A stretch of DNA of 64,000 nt from Roseateles oligotrophus (lineage in GTDB: Bacteria > Pseudomonadota > Gammaproteobacteria > Burkholderiales > Burkholderiaceae_C): assembly GCF_014204525.1 (NCBI RefSeq), contig NZ_JACHLP010000007.1, forward strand, positions 124,001-188,000. The letters are read 5' to 3'. A model generated the notes under the pieces. The model saw only the letters and a program-made list of their open reading frames with translations. It ran no database searches and was not told where the DNA came from. Positions 1-14,998 of the stretch are shown piece by piece (positions within the stretch are counted from its first letter, which is position 1; every line of letters begins with the position of its first letter). A program made the position numbers and the translations under genes.

Positions 1-803
1 TCCGCCCCGGCCATGCCGACTACAGCTACTGGCGCAAATACGGCTTGCGCGACCCGCGCGGCGGCGGCCGCAGCTCGGCCCGACTGACCGCTCCCATGGT
101 GGGCGCCGGTGCGGTGGCGCGCAAATGGCTGAAGGAAAAGTTCGGCACCGAATTCCGCGGCTGCATGACCCAGCTGGGCGAGCTGGCGATTCCCTTCGAG
201 GGCTGGCAGCATGTGGGCCAGAACCCCTTCTTCGCCGCCAACAGCAGCAAGATTGCCGAGCTGGAGGCCTATATGGACGAGCTGCGCCGTGCAGGTGACT
301 CGGTAGGCGCGCGCATCCGGGTCGAGGCCACCGGCGTGCCGGTCGGCCTGGGCGAGCCCTTGTTCGACAAGCTGGATGCCGACATCGCCTACGCCCTGAT
401 GGGCATCAACGCCGTCAAGGGCGTGGAGATCGGTTCGGGCTTTGACGTCGTGGCCCAGCGCGGCAGCCAGCATGGCGATGAACTGACGCCGCTGGGCTTT
501 GCCAGCAATAACGCCGGCGGCGTGCTGGGCGGCATCTCCACCGGCCAGGACATCGTGGCCTCCATCGCCATCAAGCCGACCAGCTCCATCCGCACGCCCA
601 AGGCCTCGATCAACCGGGCCGGCGAGCCGGCCGTGGTCGAGACCTTTGGCCGCCACGACCCCTGCGTGGGCATACGCGCCACGCCCATTGCCGAGGCCAT
701 GCTGGCCCTGGTGCTGATGGACCATGCCCTGCGCCACCGCGCCCAATGCGGCGATGTGGCCTTGGACCAGCCAGCCATCGCGGGCGCCGCGCCCCAGGCT
801 TGA
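1..803 (+). CDS. aroC: Chorismate synthase, 3' part (start outside window)
   Basis: This is the last enzyme of the shikimate pathway. It converts 5-enolpyruvylshikimate-3-phosphate to chorismate in the cytosol, using reduced FMN. The frame is open to the left edge, so the start is missing. The first residues read [14 protein letters not shown] and continue [12 protein letters not shown], the family's FMN/substrate-binding signature. Further family blocks follow: [11 protein letters not shown], the [13 protein letters not shown] segment and the C-terminal [10 protein letters not shown]. About 266 residues are visible of the usual ~360. The stop codon overlaps a TTG start of the next gene. Identification is by family motifs and is secure. 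Confidence 0.97.
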   Translation, partial: RPGHADYSYWRKYGLRDPRGGGRSSARLTAPMVGAGAVARKWLKEKFGTEFRGCMTQLGELAIPFEGWQHVGQNPFFAANSSKIAELEAYMDELRRAGDSVGARIRVEATGVPVGLGEPLFDKLDADIAYALMGINAVKGVEIGSGFDVVAQRGSQHGDELTPLGFASNNAGGVLGGISTGQDIVASIAIKPTSSIRTPKASINRAGEPAVVETFGRHDPCVGIRATPIAEAMLALVLMDHALRHRAQCGDVALDQPAIAGAAPQA

Positions 804-1996
804 GCGCCGCCCCGGGCGTCGCCGCCCCGGACAAGACCCTGGGCGCCTGCGCCGTCCTGTCCTGCGCCTACTTCGCCGCCATCGGCGGCTTCAACCCCTT
901 TGCGCCGCTTTGGTACAAGGAGCTGGGCCTGCCGGTGGTGGCCATCGGCCTGCTGGTCTCGCTGCAGAGCTGGACGCGCTTGTTCGCGCCCTATGCCTGG
1001 GGCGCCTTGGCCGATCGAAGCGGCAAGCGGGTGAGCATCATCCGCTATGCCGCCCTGGCCAGTTTCGTCGCGGCCCTGGGCTTTTTGCTGCCGCTGCATT
1101 TCGCCAGCCTGGCGGCGGCCATCTTGCTGATGTTCTGCTTTAACGCGGCCATCGTGCCGCTGACCGAAACCGTGGTGGCGGCCCAGCTCAGCACCGCCAG
1201 CGGTGGCATGGACGCCAAGCGTTATGGGCGGGTGCGGGTCTGGGGTTCGGTGGGTTTTCTGGCCTCGGTGGTGCTGATGGGCTGGTGGTTCCAGCATTTC
1301 GGCATGCGGGCTTTTGCCTTGACGACCTTGCTGCTCTTGGGCGGCGTGGTCTGGGCGGCCTGGCGCCTGCCTTTGCAGCCGCCCGCCGTCCATCCGCACA
1401 GCGAGCAGCCCAGCCCCGCCATACGCGCGGTGCTGCGGGAGGCGCGCGTGCGCTGGTTTTTTGCCGGCATTTTTCTGACCGTGCTGGCGCATTCTGCGCT
1501 GTACGCCTTCTACAGCCTCTATCTCGATTCCCTGGGCTATGGCAAGCAGACGGTGGGCTTGCTGTGGGCCGTCTCGGTGATGGCGGAGATCCTCTGGTTT
1601 GCCTTCCAGGGTCGCATGCTGGAGCGCGGCAGCCTGCATCACTGGCTTTTGGCCGCGGCCCTGCTATCGGCCCTGCGCTTCGGGCTGACGGCGGCGTTTG
1701 GCGCCAGCTTGACGATTCTGCTGCTGGCGCAGCTCAGCCACGCGCTGACCTTCGCGGCCCAGCATACGGCCTGCATCGCCCTGGTCAGCCGCTACTTCCC
1801 GGGCCGCTTGCGCGGCCGTGGCCAGGCCTTGTATTCGGTGCTGGGCTATGGCTTTTCGGGCGTGCTGGGCGGCATTGGCGGCGCCTGGCTGGTCTCGCAC
1901 CGGGGTTATCCGGCGGTGTTCTGGGCGGCCGCCGTGGCGGCCCTGGGCGGGGCGTTTTGCGCCTGGCGCAGCTTGCATCTGGACCGCAAGGCTTGA
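800..1996 (+). CDS. MFS transporter, phenylpropionate-permease (HcaT)-like
   Basis: This is an inner-membrane transporter of the major facilitator superfamily with about 12 hydrophobic segments over 398 residues. The N-terminal stretch [13 protein letters not shown] and the loop [11 protein letters not shown] match the PPP/HcaT-like branch of MFS carriers. The substrate cannot be read from sequence. I place the start at TTG 800, which overlaps the aroC stop (TTGA) and suggests translational coupling. An earlier in-frame ATG at 746 would add an arginine-rich N-terminus lying wholly inside aroC and looks wrong. Being coupled to aroC does not establish a link with aromatic compounds. Confidence 0.85.
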   Translation: MSAAPGVAAPDKTLGACAVLSCAYFAAIGGFNPFAPLWYKELGLPVVAIGLLVSLQSWTRLFAPYAWGALADRSGKRVSIIRYAALASFVAALGFLLPLHFASLAAAILLMFCFNAAIVPLTETVVAAQLSTASGGMDAKRYGRVRVWGSVGFLASVVLMGWWFQHFGMRAFALTTLLLLGGVVWAAWRLPLQPPAVHPHSEQPSPAIRAVLREARVRWFFAGIFLTVLAHSALYAFYSLYLDSLGYGKQTVGLLWAVSVMAEILWFAFQGRMLERGSLHHWLLAAALLSALRFGLTAAFGASLTILLLAQLSHALTFAAQHTACIALVSRYFPGRLRGRGQALYSVLGYGFSGVLGGIGGAWLVSHRGYPAVFWAAAVAALGGAFCAWRSLHLDRKA

Positions 1997-2143
1997 GGCC
2001 GCGGGCGCGGCCGCCCGCCACCAATCGTGGGCCCGTGCATCCCAGCCCGGGCTTTCCGCAGTTCGTCGCAGCGGCACTGGCAATGCCAAATGCCGTCCCT
2101 ACACTGCGCCCAATTTCAGACCACAGGAATTGGGAGACAAGCG

Positions 2144-3352
2144 ATGGCTGCAATCCGACTGACGAATTCCCGGCGCAAGCTTTGGATCATGGGCGCCGTG
2201 GCGGCCGCGGTGCTGGCCGCCGGCGCCGGCGTGACGGTGCTGGCCAGCAAGGGTGATGAGGGCAAGAAGCCCGAGGAAAAAAAGGCCGAAACCGTGCTGG
2301 AGTTTGTGCCTACCGAGGTGGTGGCGCCCAAGCGGGTCAGCATGCCGGGCCTGATCGAGTTCTCCGGCCCCCTGGTGGCGCCGGGCACGGTGATCGTGCG
2401 GGCCAAGAGCGCGGGCAGCTTGTTGAACCTGTCGGTGGCCGAGGGCAGCCGGGTCAAGGCCGGCCAGGTGCTGGGCCAGATCGATCTGGAAGAGCTGCGT
2501 TACCGCATCGCCGAACGCAGCGCGGCGCTGGAGTCCGCCCGCGCCCAGCTGGATCAGACCGAGCGCCACTACAAGGCCAGCCAGGGCCTGGCGGCGCAGA
2601 ACTTCATCGCCGCCACGGCGCTGGACAGCTCGCGCGCAGCGATGGAAGCGGCGCGCGCCCAGATGCTGGCCGCCCGGGCCCAGCTGGACACCAGCCAGGT
2701 CAGCCTGCGGCAGGCCGCGCTGATCGCCCCGATCAGCGGCATCGTCGCCAAACGCCATGCCCTGCCCGGCGAGAAGCTGGCGCCGGAGCAGCAAATCCTC
2801 AGCATCGTGGACCTGAGCCGGCTGGAGCTGGCCGGTCTGGTGGGCACGCACGAGGTCGGCCGCCTCAAGCCCGGCATGGTTGTGCAGGTGCGGGTGGAGG
2901 GCGTGGAAGCCCCGGTCGAGGCCCGCATCGCCCGCATCGCCCCGGCCGCCGAGCCCGGCACCCGTTCCATCGGTGTGACCCTGGAACTGAGCAACCGCGA
3001 AGAAAGCCTGCGCGCCGGCCAGTACGCCCTGGCCCGGGTGCAACTGCCCGACGAAACCCAGCGCCTGAGCCTGCCCGAGACGGCGCTCAGCAGCAGCGGC
3101 GGCCAGGAGCAGGTCTGGATGATTGAGAACGGGGCTCTGGTGCGCCGCATCGTCACCACCGGTCGCCGCGACGTGCGCGAAGGGCGGGTGGAGATTCTGC
3201 AAGGCCTGAACGAGCAGGCCCAGGTGCTGGGCGCGCGTTTCGACAATCTGCGTGACGGCGCCAAGGCCACGGTCGTGCAGGCCAAGAGCAAGCCGGCCAA
3301 GCTGGCCAGCGCGGCCGACCAGGCCGGCGCCTCCAAGCACAAGAGCAACTGA
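2144..3352 (+). CDS. RND efflux periplasmic adaptor subunit (HlyD/MFP family)
   Basis: This is the membrane-fusion protein of a tripartite RND exporter. It should bridge the inner-membrane pump to a TolC-type channel in the periplasm. It has an N-terminal signal anchor (WIMGAVAAAVLAAGAG), then a lipoyl/barrel-sandwich half (VAPGTVIVRAKSAG, VAEGSRVKAGQVLGQID), a coiled-coil hairpin around residues 110-190, and the second lipoyl half with the family phrase LIAPISGIVAKRHALPGEK. The start at 2144 follows a GGGAGA ribosome site. An upstream extension from 2027 lacks the signal sequence at its front and is rejected. 402 aa is a normal length. The permease follows 10 nt downstream, so the two form an operon. 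Confidence 0.93.
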   Translation: MAAIRLTNSRRKLWIMGAVAAAVLAAGAGVTVLASKGDEGKKPEEKKAETVLEFVPTEVVAPKRVSMPGLIEFSGPLVAPGTVIVRAKSAGSLLNLSVAEGSRVKAGQVLGQIDLEELRYRIAERSAALESARAQLDQTERHYKASQGLAAQNFIAATALDSSRAAMEAARAQMLAARAQLDTSQVSLRQAALIAPISGIVAKRHALPGEKLAPEQQILSIVDLSRLELAGLVGTHEVGRLKPGMVVQVRVEGVEAPVEARIARIAPAAEPGTRSIGVTLELSNREESLRAGQYALARVQLPDETQRLSLPETALSSSGGQEQVWMIENGALVRRIVTTGRRDVREGRVEILQGLNEQAQVLGARFDNLRDGAKATVVQAKSKPAKLASAADQAGASKHKSN

Positions 3353-3362
3353 GGCCAGCACC

Positions 3363-6300
3363 ATGTGGATGACCAAAGTCTCGATTCAAAACCCGGTCTT
3401 CGCCACCATGGTGATGGTGGCCTTGTGCGTGCTGGGCCTGTTCTCCTACGCCAAGCTGGGCGTGGAGAATATGCCCGACATCTCCATCCCCGTCGCCTCG
3501 GTGGACGTGCGCTACCCCGGCGCCTCGCCCGAGGCGGTGGAGCGCGAGGTGGCCAAGCCGCTGGAAGAAGCGCTGAACACCGTGGCCGGCGTGGAGAAAG
3601 TCTCCTCGCGCAGCTTCGAAGGCCGGGTCCAGGCCCAGGTTGAATTCAGCCTGAACGCCGATATGAACCGCGCCATGCAGGATGTGCGCGACCGCGTCGC
3701 CGCCGTGCAAGCCGTCTTCCCCAAGGATGTGAAGGCGCCCGCCATCGCCCGCGCCGAGATGGACAATGCCCAGCCCGTGGTGGTGATGGCCTTGATGAGC
3801 AAGACGCGGCCGGCGCGCGAGCTGTCCATGATCAGCGAACTCATCGTCGCCAAGCGCCTGGCCCGGGTCGAGGGTGTGGCCCGGGTCGATGTGGGCGGCA
3901 TGGTGTCGCGCGAGGTGCGCATCGATCTGGACCCGCTGCGCCTGCGCGCCTATGGCGTGACGCCGGCCGAGATCGCCAGCGCCCTGCGCGAGGCCAATGC
4001 CGACCAGCCGGTGGGTCTGTTGTCCGACCGTTATGCCGACGCCGTGCTGCGCGTCGAGGGCCGGGTGCGCGACCCCAAGCAGTTCACCAGCGTCGTGGTG
4101 GCGCGGCGCGGCAGCCTGGTGCTGACCCTGGGCGATCTGGGGACGCTGGTCGAGCGCGAGCGCGAACCCGACAGCATCGCCCGCATCAACGGCGCCCAGG
4201 CCGTCACCTTCAATGTCTTCAAGCAGCAGGACGCCAATGTGGTGAAGAGCGGCGAGGCCGTCAAGGAGGCCATGGCCGAGCTGAAGAAGACCTTGCCGGG
4301 CGATGTGGAGCTGAACCTGATCTATGCCAGCAGCGACTTCGTCAAGAGCTCGCTGGACGGCCTGACCCACACCTTGATCGAAGGCGCTTTGCTGACCGTG
4401 GCCATCGTCTTCCTGTTCCTGCACAGCTGGCGTTCCACCATCATCACCGGCCTCACGCTGCCCATCTCGGTGATCTCCAGCTTCATCGCCGTCCACGCCT
4501 TCGGCTTCACGCTCAACTTCATGACCATGATGGCGCTGAGCCTGTGCATAGGCCTGCTGATCGACGATGCCATCGTCGTGCGCGAGAACATCGTGCGCCA
4601 TGTGGGCATGGGCAAGAGCCACGCCCAAGCGGCATTTGACGGCACCAACGAGATCGGCCTGGCCGTGATGGCCACCACCTTCGCCATCTGCGCCGTGTTC
4701 GTGCCGGTGGCCTTTATGGGCGGCATCATCGGCAAATTCTTCTACCCCTTCGGCATCACGGTGGCGGTGGCGGTGCTGGTGAGCCTGTTCGTCAGCTTCA
4801 CGCTGGACCCCATGCTGTCCTCGATCTGGAAAGACCCTCCAAGCGAGCATTTGAAACGCGTGCCGGTGATTGGCCACCTGATCCGCGCCACCGACCGCGC
4901 CATGGATGCACTGCATCGAGCTTATGAGCGCCTGATCCGCTGGGCCTTCTCGGGCCGGCGCTACCGCGTCTTCGTGCCGCCGCTGCCGGCCTTTGGCCGC
5001 CCCTTTGACGCCCAGGGTCGGCGCGACAAGACGCAGCAGCGCCGCCTGCGCTGGGCCACCATCACGCCGCGCGGCCTGGTGATGGCCGCCGGTGGCCTGA
5101 GCTTTGTGCTCGCCCTCGGCCTGGTTCCTTTTGTGGGCAGCGAGTTCGCCCCCGAGACCGATCAAAGCTTCACCCAGGTCAATCTGCGCCTGCCGGTGGC
5201 CTCCAGCCTGCAGCGCTCCAATGCCAAGGTGGCGCAGGTGGAGGAGCTGCTGGCCAAATACCCCGAGATCAAGACCCTGTCCACCGTGGTGGGCAGCACC
5301 GGCGAGGGCATGGCCACCGGGCGCAACCAGGCGGCCTTGAGCATTTCGCTGGTCGATAGAAAGCAGCGCAAGCGCACGCAAAAACAGATCGAGGATGCCA
5401 TCCGCGCCGACATTGCCAAGATCCCGGGGATTGAAGTCAGCGTGGGCAATAACCGGCCGATCTGGATCACCATCCTGGGCTCGGACCCCGAGGTGCTGAC
5501 CCGCGTGACCCAGGAGTTCGCCGCCAAGCTGAAGAAGATCAAGGGCACGGTCGATGTGGACACCACGGTCAAGCCCGGCCTGCCGGCCTATGCGGTGCGG
5601 CTGAAGGAGTCCGCCATTCGCGAGCTGGGCCTGACGCCGCCCCAGATAGCCGCTTCGCTAAGAGCTTATGTCAACGGTGAGGTCGCCACCTACTGGACCA
5701 CGCCGGACGGCAATCAGGTGGAGGTGCTGCTGCGCCTGCCGCGCGAGCAGCGCGAACGCATCGAGCAGATGAACAAGCTGCCCGTGGCCTTCGCCAAGGA
5801 CGGCTCGCCCATCGCCCTCGATCAGGTGGCCACGGTGGAGTCCGTCTTCAACCCCGAGGTGATACGGCGCCAGAATCTGCAACGCCGCGAGGCCGTGTTC
5901 GCCGGGGTGGAGGGGCGGGCCTCGGGCGATGTCAATGCCGAGGTGCAAAAACTGATTAAGGCCACCGAGCTGCCTCCAGGCATCAGCTTCAATGTGGACG
6001 GTGCCGGCAAGCAGCAGGCCGATGCCTTCAAGGGCTTGCTGGCGGCCATGGGCCTGGCGGTGATCTTCATCTACATCGTGCTGGCCAGCCAGTTCGGCAG
6101 CTTTGTCCAGCCCATCGCCATCATGGCCTCGCTGCCGCTGGCCTTGATCGGTGTGATGCTGGCCTTGCTGCTGTGGGGTTCGACGCTGAACGTCTTCTCC
6201 ATGATTGGCCTGGTGATGCTGATGGGCCTGGTGACCAAGAACGCCATCCTGCTGGTGGACTTTGCCAACCATGCCCGCAAGGCCGGGGCGACGGTGGCCG

Positions 6301-6581
6301 AGGCCTTGCTGCAGGCCGGGCTGACGCGCATGCGGCCCATCATCATGACGACGGCGGCCATGGTCTTCGGCATGCTGCCGATGGCGATTGCGCTGAACGA
6401 CGGTGGCGAGATCCAGGCCCCCATGGGCCGGGCCATCATCGGCGGGGTCATCACCTCGACCCTGCTGACCCTGGTGGTGGTGCCGGTGCTGTACTCGTAT
6501 CTGGTGCGGGAGCGCAAGCCGCAGGTCAGCCCGGCTAAGCCGCTGGGGGGTGATTTCGATGCGGCTTTGCCGGCCAAGTGA
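3363..6581 (+). CDS. RND multidrug efflux permease (HAE1 family)
   Basis: This is a proton-driven inner-membrane pump of 1072 aa, the usual AcrB/MdtB size. It opens with a typical N-terminus (VSIQNPVFATMVMVALCVLG, YPGASPEAVEREV). TM4 carries the proton-relay aspartate pair in LCIGLLIDDAIVVREN. The C-terminal half repeats the fold and contains TKNAILLVDFANHARKAGAT and TRMRPIIMTTAAMVFGMLPMA. Two large periplasmic loops are present. A charged linker near residues 495-570 (RRYRVFVPPLPAFGRP, DAQGRRDKTQQRRLRW) is longer than usual. It forms an operon with the adaptor upstream. No outer-membrane factor is encoded nearby, so it presumably shares a distant TolC-like protein. Substrates are unknown. 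Confidence 0.95.
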   Translation: MWMTKVSIQNPVFATMVMVALCVLGLFSYAKLGVENMPDISIPVASVDVRYPGASPEAVEREVAKPLEEALNTVAGVEKVSSRSFEGRVQAQVEFSLNADMNRAMQDVRDRVAAVQAVFPKDVKAPAIARAEMDNAQPVVVMALMSKTRPARELSMISELIVAKRLARVEGVARVDVGGMVSREVRIDLDPLRLRAYGVTPAEIASALREANADQPVGLLSDRYADAVLRVEGRVRDPKQFTSVVVARRGSLVLTLGDLGTLVEREREPDSIARINGAQAVTFNVFKQQDANVVKSGEAVKEAMAELKKTLPGDVELNLIYASSDFVKSSLDGLTHTLIEGALLTVAIVFLFLHSWRSTIITGLTLPISVISSFIAVHAFGFTLNFMTMMALSLCIGLLIDDAIVVRENIVRHVGMGKSHAQAAFDGTNEIGLAVMATTFAICAVFVPVAFMGGIIGKFFYPFGITVAVAVLVSLFVSFTLDPMLSSIWKDPPSEHLKRVPVIGHLIRATDRAMDALHRAYERLIRWAFSGRRYRVFVPPLPAFGRPFDAQGRRDKTQQRRLRWATITPRGLVMAAGGLSFVLALGLVPFVGSEFAPETDQSFTQVNLRLPVASSLQRSNAKVAQVEELLAKYPEIKTLSTVVGSTGEGMATGRNQAALSISLVDRKQRKRTQKQIEDAIRADIAKIPGIEVSVGNNRPIWITILGSDPEVLTRVTQEFAAKLKKIKGTVDVDTTVKPGLPAYAVRLKESAIRELGLTPPQIAASLRAYVNGEVATYWTTPDGNQVEVLLRLPREQRERIEQMNKLPVAFAKDGSPIALDQVATVESVFNPEVIRRQNLQRREAVFAGVEGRASGDVNAEVQKLIKATELPPGISFNVDGAGKQQADAFKGLLAAMGLAVIFIYIVLASQFGSFVQPIAIMASLPLALIGVMLALLLWGSTLNVFSMIGLVMLMGLVTKNAILLVDFANHARKAGATVAEALLQAGLTRMRPIIMTTAAMVFGMLPMAIALNDGGEIQAPMGRAIIGGVITSTLLTLVVVPVLYSYLVRERKPQVSPAKPLGGDFDAALPAK

Positions 6582-7310
6582 GGTGTTTGCTGGTACTTGC
6601 TTGGGTAGAGGGGATGCGGCGCGTAGCGCCGTAGCCCGCTTGATGTTTTCGATGGCCCAGCCGGGAGTTCGGCCCGGCGGCCGACCTACTTTTTTGCTTC
6701 GCCAAAAAAGTAGGCAAAAAAGGCGACCCGAATGCCTGGCCCCTGCGGGGTCCGCTGCGGCACTTGGCTTTGGCGGGCCGCGCCCAACTCACTGCGCTAC
6801 GCTCCGTTCAGACAAGGGGCGCGAGTCAGTTGTTGATGGCGCTGCGCGCCGCCCGCCAAAGCCAAGCGCCGCAGCCCAGGCAACACGGGACATGCGAAAA
6901 CCACACGGCTCGCTGCGCGTCGCCTCGGCCAAATACCAACAACCGCTGCCTGCGCTTGCGCAGCAGCTCTTCAAGCCGATGCGTAGCGAGGCGTGTCGGT
7001 ATTCAAGTCCCGTCGAGCCTGGGTGAGGAGCGCAAGCTTCGCTGGGCGTCGCGAAGCGACTTTGTTGACTGACTCGCGCCCCTTGTCTGAACGGAGCGTA
7101 GCGGAGAGAGTTGGGCGCGGCCCAGCGAAGCTGAGCACCGCAACGCACCCCGAAGGGGCCAGGCGTCGGGTCGCCTTCTTTTGCTTACTTTTCTTGGCGA
7201 AGCAAGAAAAGTGAGTCGCCCGCCGGGGCGAACTCCCGGCTGGGCCGTCGAACAAGACAAAAGAGTGACGGCGCTACGCGCCGCGTCGAGCGTCGAGCAT
7301 CACAAGAGGC
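6582..7310. repeat. Gene-free region with a long imperfect inverted repeat
   Basis: I see no convincing gene here. The region is built from two inverted copies of a roughly 180-bp element: left arm 6651-6830 and right arm 7067-7249. Both begin with GGCCCAGCCGGGAGTTCG when read inward and both end with GACAAGGGGCGCGAGTCAGT. Each arm contains a short A/T-rich hairpin (left at about 6687-6714) flanked by T and A runs, which could stop transcription in either direction. Short ORFs in all frames are repeat translations. This is probably a dispersed intergenic repeat family placed between the rightward pump operon and the leftward kinase operon. Confidence 0.75.
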
Positions 7311-9617
<2,307 letters not shown>

Positions 9618-9625
9618 GCTGGCAC

Positions 9626-11986
<2,361 letters not shown>

Positions 11987-12099
11987 GCTGAACTCCTCAA
12001 GGCCGGTACATCTGGATCATAGGCAGGATGGCAGGATCCTGAGCCAGAAGTAGAACCCTGCCGCCCCGGCTTGTCTATGCCAGTAACCGCCTAACTGGA

Positions 12100-12129
12100 C
12101 GGGAAAGCCCCAACATCGGGGCTTTCCCG
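12100..12129 (-). terminator. Hairpin downstream of the TonB receptor gene
   Basis: An 11-bp perfect stem (GGGAAAGCCCC at 12101-12111 pairing with 12118-12128) has a 6-nt loop and lies just past the stop of the receptor gene. It has no clear T run on either strand, so it may be a weak terminator or an mRNA 3'-end stabiliser. It also separates this gene from the kinase operon, which is transcribed in the same direction. Confidence 0.5.
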
Positions 12130-12152
12130 CCACAGCTCAGGCCTCGCCCCTC

Positions 12153-14900
12153 TTAGAACTCGTATGAAGCGCTCAGCGACAGGTAGCGGCCATAGGCATT
12201 GGCGATGCCGCCGTCGACGCCGACCGTGGTTTCGTTGGGGTCCAGGGCCGGCCGGGTGTCGGCCAGATTGCGCAGCGTGACACCCAGGCGTATGCCCGAG
12301 AAGCCCCGGTAGCTGAGCGCCAGGTCGGCCGTGTTCCAGGCCCGCATGCGACACAGGTCCTGACGGCCAGCGCTGAGCAGGGTGGCGTCGCAGCTGCCGC
12401 CCGCGGCATAACTCTGGAAGCCGCTCTGGAAATTGCCGGTCAGTGTTGTCGACCAGTTGCCGATACTCCAGTTGCCGCTGAGGGCCAGCTTATTGGCCGG
12501 CACCTTGTAAAAGCCCACGGTCTCGTAAATCGGCTGGCTGGCATCGCGTTGCAGCTTGCGCGACAGCATGCGTGTGCCCTTGAGGCTGAGCTTCAGGCGG
12601 CCCCAGTCGTTCAGGCTGATGCGCTGGTTCAGTTCGTAGTCGATGCCATAGGTGCGCGACATCGCCAGATTCATATAAGGGCGGCGCACCTGGTAGACCT
12701 GGCCCAGTTCGCCGGGCGTCGAGGGCGGTAGGCGCAGCACCGAGCCGGGGAATTCGTCCTCACGGTTGAGCATTTCCTGGGTGCCCAGGCGATCCACTTC
12801 GCCGCGGCGCTCGATATACCAGGCGTCCAGCACGGCGTCCGTCGTCGACGCCAGATCGAACAAGAGGCCCAGCGTGTAGGAGTCGGACTTCTCGGGGCGC
12901 AATTCTGGGTTGGCCAGCGTGACTGAGGACAAGCTCATGGAGCAGTTACCGTTGCTGCTATCAAATACCGGGCACAGCTTGGGGTCGCGAGTGCCGGAGC
13001 TGTTGGCAAACAGGGCCGATTTGCTGATCTGGGACTGCGAGGGCGCGCGGAAGCCGTTGGCCCAGCTGCCGCGCAGGGCCAGCATATTGTTGACCTTGTA
13101 TTTGGCGCCCAGCTTGCCGGTGATGGCGCTGCCGAAATCGGTGTAATGCTCGGCGCGCAAGGCGGTTTGGGTTTCCAAGCCCTTCAGCAAGGGCAGTTGC
13201 AGCTCGGCATAGGCGGCCGTGATATTGCGCGAGCCGCTGGCCTCGCCGATGCCGCGGCCGATGATGTCGCCGGCCGCGGTGAGCGGGTCGGCATCGACCC
13301 TGAAGGTCTCGTGGCGCAGCTCGGCCCCCAGACCCAGCATGGCGGCACCGCCCGTCATGCGGCCCAGCTCACGCGAACCGCGCAGGTCCAAGGAGGTGGT
13401 GCCGGACTCGCCTCTATCGTTCAGCTCGGGCGCCAGCCTGGCCAGTACCTCGGGGCTGTTGCTGCCGCCGAAGCGGTAGCTGCCGTCGGCCAGGGCCTGG
13501 TTCAGGCCCGACAGGCTGAGCCGGCCGACTTGGGTCTTGCGATTGCGCTGCTCGTGGTGCAGCAGGCCGCCCTCCACATCCCAGGCCCCCCAGATCGTGC
13601 TGCCGCTGAGCACCAGGCGAATATTGTCCGCCTCGGGGCGGTAGACATAGGGCAGATCGGCAAAACGGTAGCGCAGGCCCAGCACCGTGGGCTTGGTGTA
13701 GCTGACCGTGCCGCCGCTGCTATTGGGCAGCAGCACCGGATTGCTGCTGCTGGCCAGGCGGGTGGGGTTGTCCGGGTGGTTGACGGGCAGGGCCAGGCCT
13801 GCGAATTGGACGGTATTGCCTTGGGCATCGCCCCAGGTGGTCAGGGATTCGTTGCGGCTGGTCGGGGCGTCCAAATAGTCGTTGCGCACCCGCGAGGCGA
13901 TCAGCTCGGCATTGAGGATGGTGTCCTTGCCCACGCGCAGGCCGCCGCGCAAAAAGATCGAGGCGCGCTTCTGGTCGCCAACGTATTGCTGGTACTGGCT
14001 GGAGTCCCACAGGCAGCGCGGGGTGGAGACGGTGGCCGAGACCGGGCCCTGGGTTGCGCAGTTATTGGACAGCATGCCGCGGAAGCTGCCCGACAGGCCT
14101 TTGTTATAGGTGTAGAGATTGCCCGGGTAGGAGGAGGTGGAGTTGGGAATCAGGCGGCTGTAGAGCTGGCTCAGCAGCTCGCCTTCGACCCGGTTGGGGG
14201 CTTCGGTGATGCCCACGCCGTCGCGCACGAACAACTCGATCCCCGCCATCACGTTATAGCCCTGCACGTCCAGGTCGCCGGTGCCGGCCATCAGGTTGAC
14301 GGTCTGGTTCTTGAACAAGCCATCAAAGCGCTGCTTGGCGTTGAGCTCGATCAGCCGCCCCTGGTAGTCGTTGCGCAGGATGATGTTGACCACGCCGGCC
14401 AAGGCGTCCGATCCGTACAGCGAGGAGGCGCCGGACTTCAGGATTTCCACCCGCTCGATCGCCGAAACCGGGATGGAATTGACGTTGAAGATGGTGGACT
14501 GTCCGGTCCCGGGATCTATGACGGCCGAGGGTGAGAGGCGGCGGCCATTGATCAGCACCAGGGTGGCGGCCGAACCCATGCCGCGCAAGGAGATGGAGGC
14601 CGAGCCGGCGGAAAAGCCGTTGCCGCTGCCCATATCGTCCAGGCCGCCGGCGCCGGTTGAGGGGTCCATGCGCATCAGCTCGTCCAGCGTGGCCGCGCCG
14701 GCGCGCAGGATGTCCTCCCGCTTGATCACGCTGACCGGCGTTGGTGTTTCGACGTCCGTGCGCTTGATCATCGAACCGGTGACTTCCACACGTTCCAGCT
14801 TGGCAGCCGTACTGGCTGGCGGGGCTGCGGGAGTCTGGGCACGGGCGGACAGCGACAGCGCCAGGCAGGCGAGCGCCAGGGCATGGGGGCGGTATTTCAT
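12153..14900 (-). CDS. TonB-dependent outer-membrane receptor
   Basis: This is a 915-aa outer-membrane beta-barrel receptor that should import a bulky ligand using TonB energy. A signal peptide (residues 1-22, cut near ARA-QT) is followed by an N-terminal TonB-box-like segment (KLERVEVTGSMIKRTD). The plug domain follows, with SISLRGMGSAATLVLINGRR and SIPVSAIERVEILKSGASSLYGSDALAGVVNII, and then a long barrel ending in an aromatic C-terminus (LSASYEF). The start has an AGGAG site 7 nt upstream. The subfamily resembles receptors that often take up oligosaccharides or peptides. No neighbour (sugar enzyme or siderophore gene) identifies the ligand. Confidence 0.93.
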   Translation of the reverse strand: MKYRPHALALACLALSLSARAQTPAAPPASTAAKLERVEVTGSMIKRTDVETPTPVSVIKREDILRAGAATLDELMRMDPSTGAGGLDDMGSGNGFSAGSASISLRGMGSAATLVLINGRRLSPSAVIDPGTGQSTIFNVNSIPVSAIERVEILKSGASSLYGSDALAGVVNIILRNDYQGRLIELNAKQRFDGLFKNQTVNLMAGTGDLDVQGYNVMAGIELFVRDGVGITEAPNRVEGELLSQLYSRLIPNSTSSYPGNLYTYNKGLSGSFRGMLSNNCATQGPVSATVSTPRCLWDSSQYQQYVGDQKRASIFLRGGLRVGKDTILNAELIASRVRNDYLDAPTSRNESLTTWGDAQGNTVQFAGLALPVNHPDNPTRLASSSNPVLLPNSSGGTVSYTKPTVLGLRYRFADLPYVYRPEADNIRLVLSGSTIWGAWDVEGGLLHHEQRNRKTQVGRLSLSGLNQALADGSYRFGGSNSPEVLARLAPELNDRGESGTTSLDLRGSRELGRMTGGAAMLGLGAELRHETFRVDADPLTAAGDIIGRGIGEASGSRNITAAYAELQLPLLKGLETQTALRAEHYTDFGSAITGKLGAKYKVNNMLALRGSWANGFRAPSQSQISKSALFANSSGTRDPKLCPVFDSSNGNCSMSLSSVTLANPELRPEKSDSYTLGLLFDLASTTDAVLDAWYIERRGEVDRLGTQEMLNREDEFPGSVLRLPPSTPGELGQVYQVRRPYMNLAMSRTYGIDYELNQRISLNDWGRLKLSLKGTRMLSRKLQRDASQPIYETVGFYKVPANKLALSGNWSIGNWSTTLTGNFQSGFQSYAAGGSCDATLLSAGRQDLCRMRAWNTADLALSYRGFSGIRLGVTLRNLADTRPALDPNETTVGVDGGIANAYGRYLSLSASYEF

Positions 14901-14998
14901 ACGGCTACTCCTGTTTTCGGGGACGAGTTCGCTCCTCTCGCGCAGCCGGAGCTGGCGGGATGGCGGACGGTGAGGGTGGGTCGGGCGGAGGGAGGTGA

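Noticed and set aside
3153-5381. 742-aa reading frame on the minus strand across the efflux adaptor and pump
   Set aside because: It is His/Gly/Gln-rich with no domain pattern and lies opposite a clear RND pump. It is a GC-driven shadow frame.
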